NCBI GenBank assembly: GCA_949130485.1 | Contig: OX422187.1 | Span: 62,001-126,000, forward strand | Direction of reading: 5' to 3' | DNA from: Agelas oroides | Taxonomy: Eukaryota > Porifera > Demospongiae > Agelasida > Agelasidae | Length of the DNA: 64,000 nucleotides | Shown here: positions 34,691-46,289 of the stretch, piece after piece | How the letters are laid out: each line of letters opens with the position of its first letter | How positions within the stretch are numbered: position 1 is the first letter of the stretch | Notes under the pieces: model-generated | Database searches by the model: none | What the model was told of the DNA's origin: nothing | What the model saw: the letters and a program-made list of their open reading frames with translations, nothing else | Program-made: the position numbers and the translations under genes

Positions 34691-34810
34691 TCCCTGAGCT
34701 GTGCAAGTGGGCGGGCCTTAATTAACCTGTGAGCTACGCCCCTTAATAATGGTCTCGTCCCCAGACTAGACTCACGTAGATTTAGGGGTATCTATGGGGT
34801 CCCCAAACCT

Positions 34811-34858
34811 TAGTCTCGTGACCAGCCGGAAAAACCTACGGAAAATCCGTCTGGTAAC
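34811..34858 (+). repeat. Left terminal inverted repeat
   Basis: 48 bases identical to the inverse of 41015-41062. The first eight, TAGTCTCG, are the same as those of the MITE family. Confidence 0.95.
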
Positions 34859-34965
34859 GTTGGGCTCGTTTTTGGGGCTTTTCTAATTTCGACGGAGTTA
34901 TTTGAACGTCCCAATCAGATTGCCGTATTTCTAATTACTTCTACTAAATTACGTAATGTGCTAGT

Positions 34966-36891
34966 ATGATGGCCGCTCAGACAAAGAGAAGTTTAGTCCC
35001 TCGACTCGATTGTCGTTTTGATGAACCGGTTATTGATGTAGCCATTTTAGAAGCGTTTCAGAAGCTAGGGTATGACCGCCCTACTCAAGAACAAGCACAA
35101 GCTATCAGAAGTTTCGTGTTGGGGAGTGATGTTTTTGTGATGCTACCAACTGGGAGCGGCAAGTCGCTCTGTTATGCTTCCCTTCCGTACATTTTTGACA
35201 GTTTGCGGCGATCTGCTGGAGGGAAGAATGCTCACCACTGCATTACTGTTGTTGTCTGTCCTCTTAGCTCGATCATGCAAGACCAAACCCAAAAGTTCAG
35301 CGAACGAGGTCTGAAAGTAGCCTTTGTGGGAAAGGAACAGAAAGATGAAGACGTGAAGAATCGAGTTGAGCGCGGAGAGTACAGTTTGGTTTTCATGAGC
35401 CCTGAAGCGATGTTGACTGTACTGAGATGGCGTGAAATGTTTCATACTGATGTGTACCAAGAGTGCATGATTTGTCTTGCTGTGGACGAGGCTCACTGCA
35501 TCAGAACTTGGTAAGTTGCTTGTCTGTAATTTATTTTAGTTTGGAGCTAAATGTTAGAATTGACTGTTAGCTTCCAGTTTAGCATTCTGATTCACTAAGG
35601 TGAACACAGGGCATCATACCGGCTGTTGAGAAATTTCTTATTTGTATATAATAATGATCTGTTGGAATTTGCATGCTCTTATTTGTCACATAGGGGTCAG
35701 AAGTTTCGAAAGGAATTCGCAAATATTGCTGAGATTCGGTCACTAACCCCCAAGAATACAAACATTCTTGCACTCACAGCCACAGCGAATCGAGCCACAC
35801 AAAAGAACATTGTGGACAGTCTTGAAATGAGTACATGTTTCATGCTTCGGAAGTTACCAAACAACCAAAATTGTTCATTTGTTGTCCTATCCAAGCCAAA
35901 GGATCAATTGGTCATTCTACAACCCATCATTGATGAGTTAGTACTTAAAATGAAGAGAGCTGATAAGCATCTTATTTTTTGTCGAACGTATGATGAAACA
36001 TCATCCTTTTTTCAAAATCTAGCACTTGGTTTAGGTGAAAGGAATGCCTTGTATACCAAGGATCCGCAAGCACTCAGCATCTCACAGCGATGTGAGCATC
36101 GTTTATGTGACAAATATGATGCTTGCACATCAGTTTCTATGAAGAAGAAGATCATTGCATCCTTCACAAAACCTGATGGAGAACTACGTACTGTAGTTGC
36201 TACAGTGGCCTTTTCGATGGGGCTAGATGCTCCAAATATTCAAAAGATCATCCATTGGGGTCCACCTGGAGATTTAGAAATGTATCTGCAGCAGACAGGA
36301 CGTGGTGGACGTGATGGAGAACAGTGTTTTGCAGTATTGTACTTCTCATCAAAGGATCTAGATTCTGATATTGTGACACCAGATATGAAAGAGTATTGTC
36401 TAAACAAAACAATGTGTCGCCGAAAACTCCTCATGGCACATTTTGAGGACCCAATGAATTTCGCTCTGCCTGACATTAAACACCTGTGCTGTGATGTCTG
36501 TGCCCAAAGTTGCAAATGTGGAGATTGTTCTTCTGTTGTCCCAGCATTACATCTTGAACAGGTTGACATAGAAGAGATACAAGATTTTGATCCGCCTTTG
36601 ATAACTCCTCCACTTAAGCCAGTTCCCAGAGCACAAGATGCACTCAAGAGAGAACTCCAAGCATATAGACACAAACTCTGTGAGTCTGCTGATGTCCCAG
36701 TTGCATCAATGATGGTTGGAATAGACATTGCAACAGGATTGAGCGATGCACTCATTAACAGAATTGTCCAGTATGTACTGTGTTGTGATGTGACATGCAT
36801 TGACTCCTCAAACTTACTTGCACTTGGTGTGTGCTCACACAAACAAGCTGAAGAAATTTTGTATATCATTCATACGTATTCAAATATCTAA
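34966..36891 (+). CDS. RecQ-family DNA helicase carried by the transposon
   Basis: Two exons, 34966-35510 and 35694-36891, joined by a 183-bp intron (GTAAGT...CACATAG), give 580 residues with no break. Motifs in order: a Q-like PTQEQAQAI, Walker A PTGSGKS, PLSSIMQDQ, DEAH (VDEAHCI, just before the intron), ALTATA, LIFCRTYDE, VATVAFSMGLD and motif VI QQTGRGGRDG. After this comes a RecQ zinc-binding subdomain (CRRKLL...CCDVC), then a divergent tail. RecQ enzymes unwind DNA 3' to 5' using ATP. Inside a transposon it probably helps resect or unwind ends during transposition. Alternative: a captured host helicase with no role in movement. Confidence 0.9.
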
Positions 36892-36965
36892 TTTATATAC
36901 ACAAAATTATAAATATTCATAATACATCATACACTTACAATTTGCAACTGTGAATATAAATTAAG

Positions 36966-39900
36966 TCATGTCAGTCCAAGTAGTTTCTTGAGTTTGATAG
37001 ACTCAGAAGCCTTTGACTGGTTTTTCTTGAGCCATTTAAACATCTTATCAGTGTCAAGACATTTTGCTATATGTGCATGGTTGTATATTGGGAAAGGATG
37101 CATGTTTCCGGCCAGGGATGTAATCAAAGACGTGTGAGTGATCTGTTAGCTCTTTTATTACCAACTCTTCATCCTTCTTTGAGCTTTTCTTGGTATGATG
37201 GAGGGAGACAGGGTGTACATGGCATTCCTTATCAAAGTTGTTGCCAACACTCAGTATTCCTTTGAGTGACTTACTGATCTGTACAATTGTCTCCTCTTTC
37301 ACATTTGCACCAAGCCCAACTATATAATCTTTAACACATCGATTTAGGTGTTCCATGTGTAGGTCGATGGGCAGATTGTGACCTTTGCCACCACGTGTAC
37401 TTACAACTCGTCCCCAGCATAACTGATTGGCTACTCTGGGTGAAGCAGAACCATTCAGTAGCAATTGAATGTTTAGTGCTTCTTGGGCGTACTTAGTGTG
37501 ACCAGCGAAGCGAAAATATAAAAGGAGGAATTTCCAACACCTCACAATCCTTGGTCCATCTCCTTCATGTATTGCATCTCGAAACTCTAATAGTAATAAT
37601 CCATCATTAAGTACAGCAGAGGCATAGTTAAAAACACCATCCGGTGAGGCCTTGTGTACATCATGGGACGCATGTGGTTGATCTGCTGATGAAGTTATCC
37701 ATGGTGGTAGGTGCCTATGAGGCTTCTGGGTAGGTTCTTGTTGTCTCTGAGATATGGATACAGGTCGTGTTTGGGTAGGCTCAGTGTTTGTGGAAGAACA
37801 TGTTGCTAAAGAGTATGAATGCTCCACAGTGATTCTTGATATGTGTGGATTTTGCTCCAAGGAGCTTGATTTTTGGGACTTTGATACAGCTGATTGTGGT
37901 TGAGCAGAAGCAAATTCATCCACTATGACATACCTGTCGACAATTTGACCAATAACTTTACTGAAGGTCTTCCACTGCTTATCCACTGGCCATTTGGTAA
38001 TGTCAGAGGGAAGGGCATTGTTTGCAGGATTGCTTGATATATCTTTCATGCCAAAGAAATTCATGGCTGCTGCAACAATGTGGCAATTTGTGACTAACTC
38101 CACAAAGTCTACTGTAGAGTTGAATCGACCTGAGACATCTGCAGCAACATTTCGGCGATTCAGCATATTCCGTAGCTGTAGTAGTGTTCCACCTTCGCAA
38201 TTTGACCCTCCATTGTAGAGACGCTTGAACAGTATCTGTTGATTTAATTAAGCCACAGTTACATTAATTAGTGCTTTCACATCAAAAGGAAAGATGTCTA
38301 ATGGATGTGTAAATGTGTTTTCAAAAGAAGGAGCTAAATACAACAGTGAATGATTGTTTATATACATGCAGACCTCAAGGTAGTTAGCTTCGGCATGCCA
38401 GTCTGCTGCAAATGGTTGGAGTCCTAGCAAGGCATCTTCCTTACAGTCAGAGGTTACTCGAGACTCCTGACACTTTCTGCTCCTCTCCGATGTCAACTGG
38501 TCTCCGCCAAAGAGTAGCTATATAGGAATCAAAATCACTAATGACAGTAATCTAATTGATAACTGCTTTACTCAATGACTGCAAACCTTGACTGGATGTG
38601 GGCCATCATCAGATGGGATACTAGGACAATAGTTTTTCTGAAGTTCCTCCAGTATCTCAGCCATTTCATCCCTCTTGTTTTCATTTTTAGGGATCACACC
38701 AAGAGGAATCTGTATAGTGGAAGCATTAATAACAAAGAACATGTATATAATTTAGCAATGAGGTTTACTTAAGTGCAGTTTACTTACAATCTTTGACTTT
38801 TGTTCCATGGCTTTGGAATAGCGATGAGGGATGTGCTGCACAACACACTGACGCAAGCCAGAGAAGTAAGGGAGTCTGTCCACAATTACTCTTGCGACAA
38901 GAACAATGTAGTTTGATCTGAGAGCAATACAATCATCTACTGAAGGAACAAATGTGGTAACTGGAAGAGATTGAAGGTCAACTTGGGGTTGATCATCGGA
39001 TAGATCTGAAACATCAATGCGATCATGAACAGCATAAGAGTGGAAATAATGCAAACTCTTGACCTGATTCTCCACACGCATGTCACGCGGACTGATATTT
39101 TTGTCAAGGTTGTCTCCGACCAACAAGTAGTGAGGATAAGATGAAGATGACAGAACTTGTGAAAGATCACCCTCGGTCTGGGTGTCACTGCTTGGGTTAG
39201 AAACTTGGGGTTGTGCTGGTGGACAAGGCTCTTCTTGCTGGTCTTGCGATTCACAAGTCTGCAGTTGAAGTTGTGGAGCTAACAAACGATGAAGTAGTGA
39301 TTCGGAATGACTACTACAGCACTGATCTCTCCACTGCAGAGCTTCGTGATTGTGATCAACTCCAAGTTTTCTGACTAAGCGAGTAGCTGTCATATGGGAC
39401 ACAGACACACCAAGCTTTGCTAGTCTTGTGTACACCTACAAAAAAACAATCAGAAGATACTGTAATCTGCAACTGGTTAGCACCAAGAGCTGGTGATAAG
39501 CAGAAATCAAAGCAGATTTTTAAATATTGCTGCACCCACTGTGTGCACTCTCCAAGTGAAGTGGAAAAAATTGATGGAGGCATCTCTCCATGCACTACAA
39601 ATTATTAGCTTTGAGCCTGAGGGACTTAAGACATTAATTAATACAGAATGGAAAGACAAAATACAAGTAAATGTACGAACCTTCTTTGATGCATGGCCTG
39701 CATACAGCAAGGTCGAAACAACTGATTGCAGGGCACACATGTGTTTGTTGCGGCTCTTTAACAGTATTCCAGCAGCCATTCCAACAATGCTGGCTGGAGG
39801 TGATAACTTTTTTGACCTCATCGGCTGTGCTGCTGCCTGCAGGACAGCTAGAAAGGTTGGAGCTCTTGTTCTAAGCTCTGTGGTGAGATCCTCCCACTTG

Positions 39901-40887
39901 AAGTCAGTTATCCTTTTCAGTGAGGACACACGCAGCACGGAGGGCACTGGCTTGAGTAGGCAAAGTGAGCCACACTCAACTCTGATGATCTGCAGAATAA
40001 AATAAACAGTCACAGTATAGTGCAAAACATGTATATACTACCTACTTGGTAAATTTATCTTCACCTTTAAAAGTTCTTGTAGTGCAACTTCTTTCAGGGC
40101 TGGTGTCCTCAGACACATACGGGCTGTATAACTCATTCTGTGGTATCTAGCTGACTTCACAATCTGCTTGTATGGTGAGCAGAGAACGTAGTTTCTTGGT
40201 TTCTGCCCAACTTTCATGTATGTGACCTAAAAGATATTGTGACACTATATAAGCATCATTTAGCAGTGCTTCATACAAGTTATTCAGTATGCTAAATGCT
40301 CACCTTTAGGACACTTCGTGGTGTTACTTGGTGCTGTTGGCTTGTTCCTGTCTCTGGTGTCGCTGTCAAACTGTGAAAGCTTACAGGGTATGCAGCAGGG
40401 GAAGTAGCTGGCTGGAGCTCAAGTCTAGTTCTCTTAGGGTCTGGAGCTCCAATGTCAGATATCAGAAGAGATCTTTCGGGTGTTTTTCTGGCTGATAGAC
40501 TGAACCTCGGACGTTTGGGTGTGCTACCAAGGTTTTCTGCCACTGTACCCCCAGGATTTGGCCCCTTTCCATTGATTATGCTCGTTACTGACCCACTTAC
40601 AGCACTACTGCTTGTACGGCCTGCACCGGCTCCAGAATACATAGCTTTTAGCTCGGCAATAAATGTATTGGCCTTCGCTGTGTGCTTCATGGCCTGTTCC
40701 AGTTTTGCAAAACATATGGCTGTCTACAGGCGAATTGCGGTTGCATGGTAGATGTATCCAACAAAGGATTTACATGTGCCGTGTAAAAGTCTCGAACCGC
40801 CCTAGAGCCATCAGAAGATGGTGGGTGAAGCAACCTTCGAAGGGTGGATTGGATGTTTTTGCCACAAACAACACAGACCGCTGCCAT
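36966..40887 (-). CDS. Putative transposase, DUF6589-like, seven exons
   Basis: Exons 40304-40887, 40065-40226, 39681-39989, 38788-39435, 38587-38709, 38374-38517 and 36966-38235 join in phase 0 and give about 1,080 residues. The N-terminus has a Cys pair (CVVCGK) and a later Cys cluster before CFAKLEQAM, a probable zinc finger. A Ser/Pro-rich linker follows, then YVLCSPYK and LVRKLGVDHNH. Two acidic motifs, GDNLDKN and GDQLTSERSRKC...DWHAE, are likely metal-binding aspartates. The end has a helical region with KYAQEALN, HMEHLNR and FDYIPGRKH. I recognise the whole as DUF6589-like from memory. There are apparent single-base frame breaks in the zinc finger near 40725 and near the C-terminus at about 37055. 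They could be errors or first decay. Confidence 0.75.
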
Positions 40888-41014
40888 GCTTAGCAGAACT
40901 GCAGTTACCTACACTCAGCTGGCTTTGTTTACGCTTCATGATCCACGGCGCGGCGCGGCCACGTGGCTAGTTATGCAATAATTACATTCCGCCGGCCCAA
41001 GAACAGAGCGCAAT

Positions 41015-41062
41015 GTTACCAGACGGATTTTCCGTAGGTTTTTCCGGCTGGTCACGAGACTA
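41015..41062 (-). repeat. Right terminal inverted repeat
   Basis: Exact inverse of 34811-34858, followed directly by CCAAACCT, which also precedes the left end. Confidence 0.95.
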
Positions 41063-41916
41063 CCAAACCTATACGACACTGGTATCATTTTGGTCTGGAG
41101 ACGAGGGGTCGCGTGGTGCAAGGGGGCGTGGCTCAACTCGAGAAGAAATGAGCACAGAACTGCGCTTGCGAGACTTTGACATCTCTGAGGATACTGGGTT
41201 TGTGCCTTCGTCTCCCCCGCTGACCAGTCTACCGGAGTACTTCTCCCGCTGGGAGGCCCTCGTGAGGAACTTGCCCGCACTGATCAGAGAGAGACGCATC
41301 CGGGAAGAAGTGCACGCGCTGCCGCCACTGGAGTTCAGCGGAGAGACGCTGACTTCTGAGAGAGAGTGGCAGCGGGCGTACGTTCTGCTGACCTTCATGG
41401 CGCATGCCTACATATGGGTGGAAGGGGAGAGGGGACTCCCGGACAGAGTGCCCAAGATCCTGGCTGTGCCAGGAGACTGCAGATCATTTTGGCTTGACTC
41501 CCTCTACCACATATGCTTCAAATATTTTGTACAACTGGAAGCTACTGGACACCAGTGGATCAATGGATGGAAACAACCTTCATGCTGTGTCAACGTTTAC
41601 TGGGACAAATGAGGAGTCATGGTTCTACATGGTGGCCATTCTGGTGGAACTGGCAGCCGTGCCAGGACTGAAGGCCATCACACATGCCTACTGTTCTGTG
41701 ATGAACCATGATCACTAGCACAAGACCTCTTAACTGTGAGGGACACTCTTGAGCGCATGTTGGAGACATTGCTAAAGATGTACGAGTAGTGTGATCCCAA
41801 AGTGTTCTTTGTGAAGATACGTCCATTTCAAGCAGGATCTAAGGGCCTACAAGCCTTCCCTGCATGCAGGACTAATGTATGAGGGGGTGGATCCAGAACC
41901 AGTGCAGTTTTATGGT

Positions 41917-42099
41917 GTCCTTGGACTGCTTGACGTACTCCCTCATAGAAGGCTGGTGGGTCAACACTTCCAGAAAGTCCCTGTGCTTAGCTGGCATGTA
42001 GTGTCGCATGGTTTGCAGAAATTCAGCGTCACTGCCAGTGTGTTTTCCCCCAAGGAACACCTCAAATGCATGCATTGAAGAGCTCTGAGCCGCACTGCC
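41917..42099 (-). other. 183-bp inverted segment inside the IDO copy
   Basis: The minus strand of exactly this block reads GSAAQSSSMHAFEVFLG to VKQSKD, the IDO piece expected between FYG (ending 41916) and RSLIAGYNG (starting 42100) on the plus strand. Both junctions fall between codons and the block is 61 codons long. A simple inversion in place explains it. Assembly error is the alternative. Confidence 0.8.
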
Positions 42100-42826
42100 A
42101 GGAGCCTGATAGCTGGTTACAATGGTGCAGTGGAGGCACTAGCGCACTTCAGGAGTGAGCATGTGATACTGGTGACACGGTATGTTGTCCTCCAGAAAAA
42201 GCACAGTGTGAACGCTAGTCTTGACCTGCGTGGCACTGGTGGAAAGTATGTCAAGCAGTCCAATGACAGGAGCCTGATAGCTGGTTACAATGGTGCCGTG
42301 GAGGCACTAGCGCACTTCAGGAGTGAGCATGTGATACTGGTGACGCGGTATGTTGTCCTCCAGAAAAAGCACAGTGTGAACGCTAGTCTTGACCTGCGTG
42401 GCACTGGTGGAACCCCGTTCATGTCTTTCCTGAAACAAGTGAGAGACGATACTTTAGCCCTTCGGCTTCAGACTCAGTGAGACTTTCTTTTATTCATGCA
42501 AGGCTCAGTTTCTGCAAACCATGCGACACTACATGCCAGCCAAGCACAGGGACTTTCTGGAAGCGTTGACCCACCAGCCTTCTGTGAGGGAGTATGTCAA
42601 GCAGTCCAATGACAGGAGCCTGATAGCTGGTTACAATGGTGCCGTGGAGGCACTAGCGCACTTCAGGAGTGAGCATGTGATACTGGTGACGCAGTATGTT
42701 GTCCTCCAGAAAAAGCACAGTGTGAACACTAGTCTTGACCTGCGTGGCACCGGTGGGACCCCGTTCATGTCTTTCCTGAAACAAGTGAGAGACGATACTT
42801 TAGCCCTTCGGCTTCAGACTCAGTGA
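42100..42826 (+). repeat. Three tandem copies of the IDO 3' part
   Basis: Copy 1 is about 42100-42243, copy 2 about 42244-42480 and copy 3 about 42508-42826. The offset between copies 2 and 3 is about 346 bp. Copies 2 and 3 both end LALRLQTQ-stop and are followed by GACTTTCTTTTATTCATGC. Copy 3 reaches further upstream into RHYMPAKHRDFL. Divergence is only a few bases, so the duplication is recent. Confidence 0.85.
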
Positions 42827-43417
42827 GACTTTCTTTTATTCATGCAAGGCTCACCATGTCTGAGCCTTTTTTAACTCACTTGTGCAAGTGTCATGAAGTA
42901 TGTGTAGCTGTACAAGGTTGGTGTGTACATGTGAGTAGGCAGATTCAGATGCAAGATATATGTTGAACATCACTGATCCAACAAACTTTAGGGAGCATGT
43001 CAGGGCCACCTGAGCAGATAATAGAGTAGGAGACTGACTGGCCCCAAGTGGTTGCCTCACTACCAAGCCTCATGGCTTCCAATAATTAGTGGTGCTGTAA
43101 GGCTGCTGGTATGCTCCCTAACTAGTCATGCAGAAGGAAATATGGAATATTGGTTATTCAAACAGACCAATCAAAATCACCAACAATGCACAGACAGCTA
43201 ACTTTAAATTTACAGTTAAAATTATATGCTGTACAATGCCTAGCACAAGGAAGCAGGCTATTAACTCATACTTCATGATGGGCATGTTTCACTGATTGGT
43301 ACTTAGTAGAAGCTAAAAAAGAACCACTCCCCTAGCAACTAATGACCACTTAGAAGCCATTCGCTGATACCTTAGAAGGTTGCAGTTGTAGCACTTTGAG
43401 AGCTTGAAGGTTTTCAC
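42827..43417. other. Intergenic, nothing recognised
   Basis: No coding or repeat structure seen between the IDO copies and the MITE near the ITPA 3' end. Confidence 0.5.
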
Positions 43418-43533
43418 AGCCTCGTTCCCAGGCCTCCGTTTCTGCTCTTTGGTTTGCGTTCAGTATAATACACGGAAGCAGAAGCTGCTCTTCTGCTTCC
43501 GTGTATTACGGGGGAGGCCTGGGAACAAGGCTA
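43418..43533. mobile_element. TAGCCTCG MITE near ITPA 3' end
   Basis: 116 bp with ends (T)AGCCTCGTTCCCAGGCC, the first T missing, and the inverse of TAGCCTTGTTCCCAGGCC. GGTTTTCAC is exact on both sides (43409-43417 and 43534-43542). Confidence 0.88.
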
Positions 43534-43554
43534 GGTTTTCACCACAAACTGTTG

Positions 43555-46289
43555 CTAGTGACATTCAGTCTTTGGTCTCTTGATCTTTGGTTCTCTGACA
43601 TTCTCCTCCGCCTCCCTCTCTCGTCCTCTCTTCTCCCACTCCCCTCCCCTCTTCTCTCCCTCCTCCTCCTCCTCCTCCTCCTCCTCCCACTCCCCTCCAC
43701 TCTTCTCCCGCTCCCCTCCTTCTTGCTGTTGTAAGTGCTCCTTCAGGGCCTGCAGGGCCTGGGCACGGTGGGAAATAGAGTTTTTAACAGTAGGGTTCAA
43801 CTCAGCATAGGTCTGATCAAAGCCTTCAGGTTGAAAGATTGGGTCCCAGCCAAAGTGCTGCCTGCCACGCGCTGGAACAATTGTGCCCTGCAGAAACGCA
43901 GACAGTATTTTAGTGGTGGCAGTTAGTCTCGGAGCCAGACCCTCGCACATGGAGGAGGAGGAAGGTGTGAGGGTCTGGTTCCGAGACTATGCGGCAGTCT
44001 GTTACAGTGAGAATCTTACTGGTGTTTTGCCCCCAAAGAGGAGAACCTCTCGACCCTTGCCCTCACAGAACCCAAATGTGCAGAGAGCATATCCACTCTT
44101 GTCCTCGTAAGCAGCTAGCAAGTTGTTGAGACCTGGGCAGGAGAGGAGGGCGAGGAGGTGAACTAGCACCCACACAGCCATGTCCCCCTGTACCTTGGTG
44201 GCCTATCTTCTCAAGAAACCACTTGCTGTAGAACATGAATGTGAGATAGAGCATCACAGCATCACGGCACCAAGCCCTGGCCAATGTCAAATTAAAATAG
44301 TTAGAAAAGCATGAAGCTCTGACCACTGATGGAATGTCATATTAGAGTTGCAGTACCACCAAGAGTTCATAACAGTTCCACAGTATTCTGATATAGAAAG
44401 TGGACATGAACCAGCACCACTATATACAACCAAAAATAAAAAAACTTATAAACTGGAATAAAATGACATGCACAAACTGATGCACGAAAACATCACCAAG
44501 ACACAAACGCACAAGCCTCGTTCCCAGGCCACTCCCTGATGCAAATGGAATGATGGCTACAGATACATTAGCTTACATGTATGGTCCAGGCATTCCATTC
44601 AGAGCATTGAAGCAGAGACAGGTATCTTCAGTGATCACCGGCCCATTGACCTGCAGGTGCCAACAGACAAGCAGTGTGAGCCACAAGGAGTGTGGGACAC
44701 ACAGACCTAGAGAGGAGTGGGTGTGGCTAATGATGTCATCAGCCAACAAAACTTTAACTGCATGTGTAGATCAATTGTCAGGGTGCACTTTAAATAAGAA
44801 AAAGATCAACACCTACACCTCATAGACAGTAAAATTTGGTTGCTATAGCAACAAGCTTATCTTTTTGATGACCCCTCCGTAACACTGTGGTGACTCATCA
44901 GACCCTTTCTTCCCTTTTTGATGACCCCTCCGTAACACTCTGGTGACTCACCAGACCCTTTCTTCCCTGAAAGCGATTCTCGCTGGGGTTGGTTGGGTCT
45001 GACTTGCAAGACAAACTGCAACCCCTCCGCAACACTCTCAATTTAACTACATTGTGGTGACTCACTTTGCTACAGCAACAAATTTGTCTTTTTGATAACA
45101 TTTGTAACAGCTCAGCAACACTCTGAGTTTGTGGTGACTCACCTTCTCGACAGCAAGCAGACACTTTTCCTGCACAATGTCATCTGGCTCTCCCTGGAGC
45201 TCTGGTACTGGTACAGGAGGAGCATGTCACATTCAAGTATCGCTCACATATCACATGAGCATCACTTACAGTCCAGGTTTCTCGACTCCACTTTCCACGG
45301 CAGTGAGTCGCCTAGAATGGAGCAAACCTGCATGGACACACAATCACACTAGTTAATGCTCCACTTCACATCATCATTAATAATTTTAGCTCTGGTGTTT
45401 CACCATTTCTATCTGCCACAAACAATGAACAGGGTTTCATACAGACTGGGATACCCCCCCCCAAAGAAGTTTGATAATCATGATGCGATAACTGCCTCAA
45501 CAGCTACAATAGGGAACATAATTATAGCTGAATCTGACGTTTCTTGTCCTCAGAATTTCATTAAAATCCACAAAACCCTAGCGGGTTCACCGACACGTGC
45601 ATGCAGACCCGAACGCGAAGCACAAGGGTCTGGTCGCAAGCCAATATACGGTTTTATACAGTAGGAATGCAATTATCACGTGATTATGTAATGCCTAATA
45701 AGTTTTTGAATTCAGGCTTCGGGTCGTTGTAGCCCAGTTCCTACCTCTACCAAGTTCTGACTGCTTCTCAAACACTTTCTGAATGTTTGCTACAATGCAA
45801 TGTTTGACAAATCCACGCGAATAACGAAGTGTACTGTTCTCACCGGATGACAGTATGCTGTAATTGTGCATTCTGCAATCTGATTGGAATGCAATATTTC
45901 TGCAGCGGGTACAAATCGCAATATAGGCTTGTGACCAGACCCTCGTGCTATGCTTGGGTCTGGCTTCGCCAGACTACATGCACCCTATGCACACATCTAC
46001 ATTCCTCCCCCCCAGGAAGAAATCCAGTATGAAACCCTGATGAATCATGTTAAAAAGTCACCTGGGCCACACTCTGACAATGCATACTAGAGGCTTCAGT
46101 AGTGTCTGCAACTTGTGCACAATAAGAAGAGAGGCTCTGGTATGGAGGCTTTTGAGTTGAGCAAATAACTGACTGGATTATGCACTGATATATTTGCTAC
46201 TGACTGCAAAACTTGTGCTTTCATGACTATACCTCTTCCAATTTCCTGGGGTTCCTAGTCACGTAAGTTAGTGTTCTTCTGACCGCCAT
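43555..46289 (-). CDS. ITPA: Inosine triphosphate pyrophosphatase
   Basis: Seven exons: 46233-46289, 45270-45327, 45143-45201, 44577-44650, 44194-44225, 44020-44132 and 43555-43887, with lengths that sum in frame (241 residues; human ITPA has 194). It reads [34 protein letters not shown], the catalytic-site [10 protein letters not shown] and [57 protein letters not shown] and [15 protein letters not shown] removes ITP, dITP and XTP from the nucleotide pool by releasing pyrophosphate. About 50 extra C-terminal residues are Glu/Arg/Gly-rich and end in PKIKRPK, resembling a nuclear localisation signal. No break is visible. It is divergent from TMEM41A. Confidence 0.92.
43924..43989. mobile_element. 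TAGTCTCG foldback MITE in the last ITPA intron
   Basis: A 66-bp palindrome starting TAGTCTCGGAGCCAGACCC. The flanks GGTGGCAGT and TGCGGCAGT agree at 7 of 9. It lies only 36 bp from the 43887 exon edge. Confidence 0.85.
44861..45135. repeat. About 55-bp tandem repeat in an ITPA intron
   Basis: Two clear copies of CTTTTTGATGACCCCTCCGT...CAGACCCTTTCTTCCC (44861-44969), followed by degenerate units that keep GTGGTGACTCAC. Confidence 0.7.

Larger units (their letters stand above)
34811..41062. mobile_element. Autonomous DNA transposon with RecQ-like helicase and DUF6589-like transposase
   Basis: Perfect 48-bp terminal inverted repeats start TAGTCTCGTGACCAGCCGG (34811-34858 and 41015-41062). The direct repeat CCAAACCT lies on both sides (34803-34810 and 41063-41070). 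Between them are a plus-strand helicase gene and a minus-strand multi-exon gene that converge at about 36900, and no host gene. Perfect TIRs point to a recent insertion. The superfamily is my inference: a helicase plus this type of transposase recalls the helicase-bearing Academ lineage reported from animals and fungi, but I cannot check that. It lies between the EF-hand gene and the dioxygenase copy. Confidence 0.9.
41148..42826 (+). pseudogene. IDO-like: Indoleamine 2,3-dioxygenase, rearranged pseudogene
   Basis: The start codon is at 41148. The first 108 codons read as an IDO N-terminus: LPALIRERRIREEVHALPPLEF and LTFMAHAYIWVEGE...LPDRVPKILAVP. After a one-base shift the match resumes with LTPSTTYASNILYNW and continues through AILVELAAVPGLKAI and ETLLKMYE, then TAG, then CDPKVFFVKIRPF, a shift, and GLMYEGVDPEPVQFYG. 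The next segment (GSAAQSS...MRHYMPAKHRDFLE...YVKQS) lies on the opposite strand at 41917-42099. The tail (LIAGYNGAVEALAHFRSEH...GTGGTPFMSFL) is present three times. IDO is a haem enzyme that opens the tryptophan ring. I see no introns. It cannot make a full protein as it stands. Confidence 0.88.

Noticed and set aside
34318-34732. Long overlapping plus-strand frames of about 135-149 codons
   Set aside because: They come from an 18-bp-based minisatellite that keeps all three frames open. No family features.
36240-36869. 209-codon minus-strand frame under the helicase
   Set aside because: Antisense shadow of the helicase coding strand. The transposase gene ends before it at 36966.
43124-43140. 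Possible origin or attachment sites
   Set aside because: Nothing beyond short AT-rich words. Such features are not expected in animal nuclear DNA of this kind.
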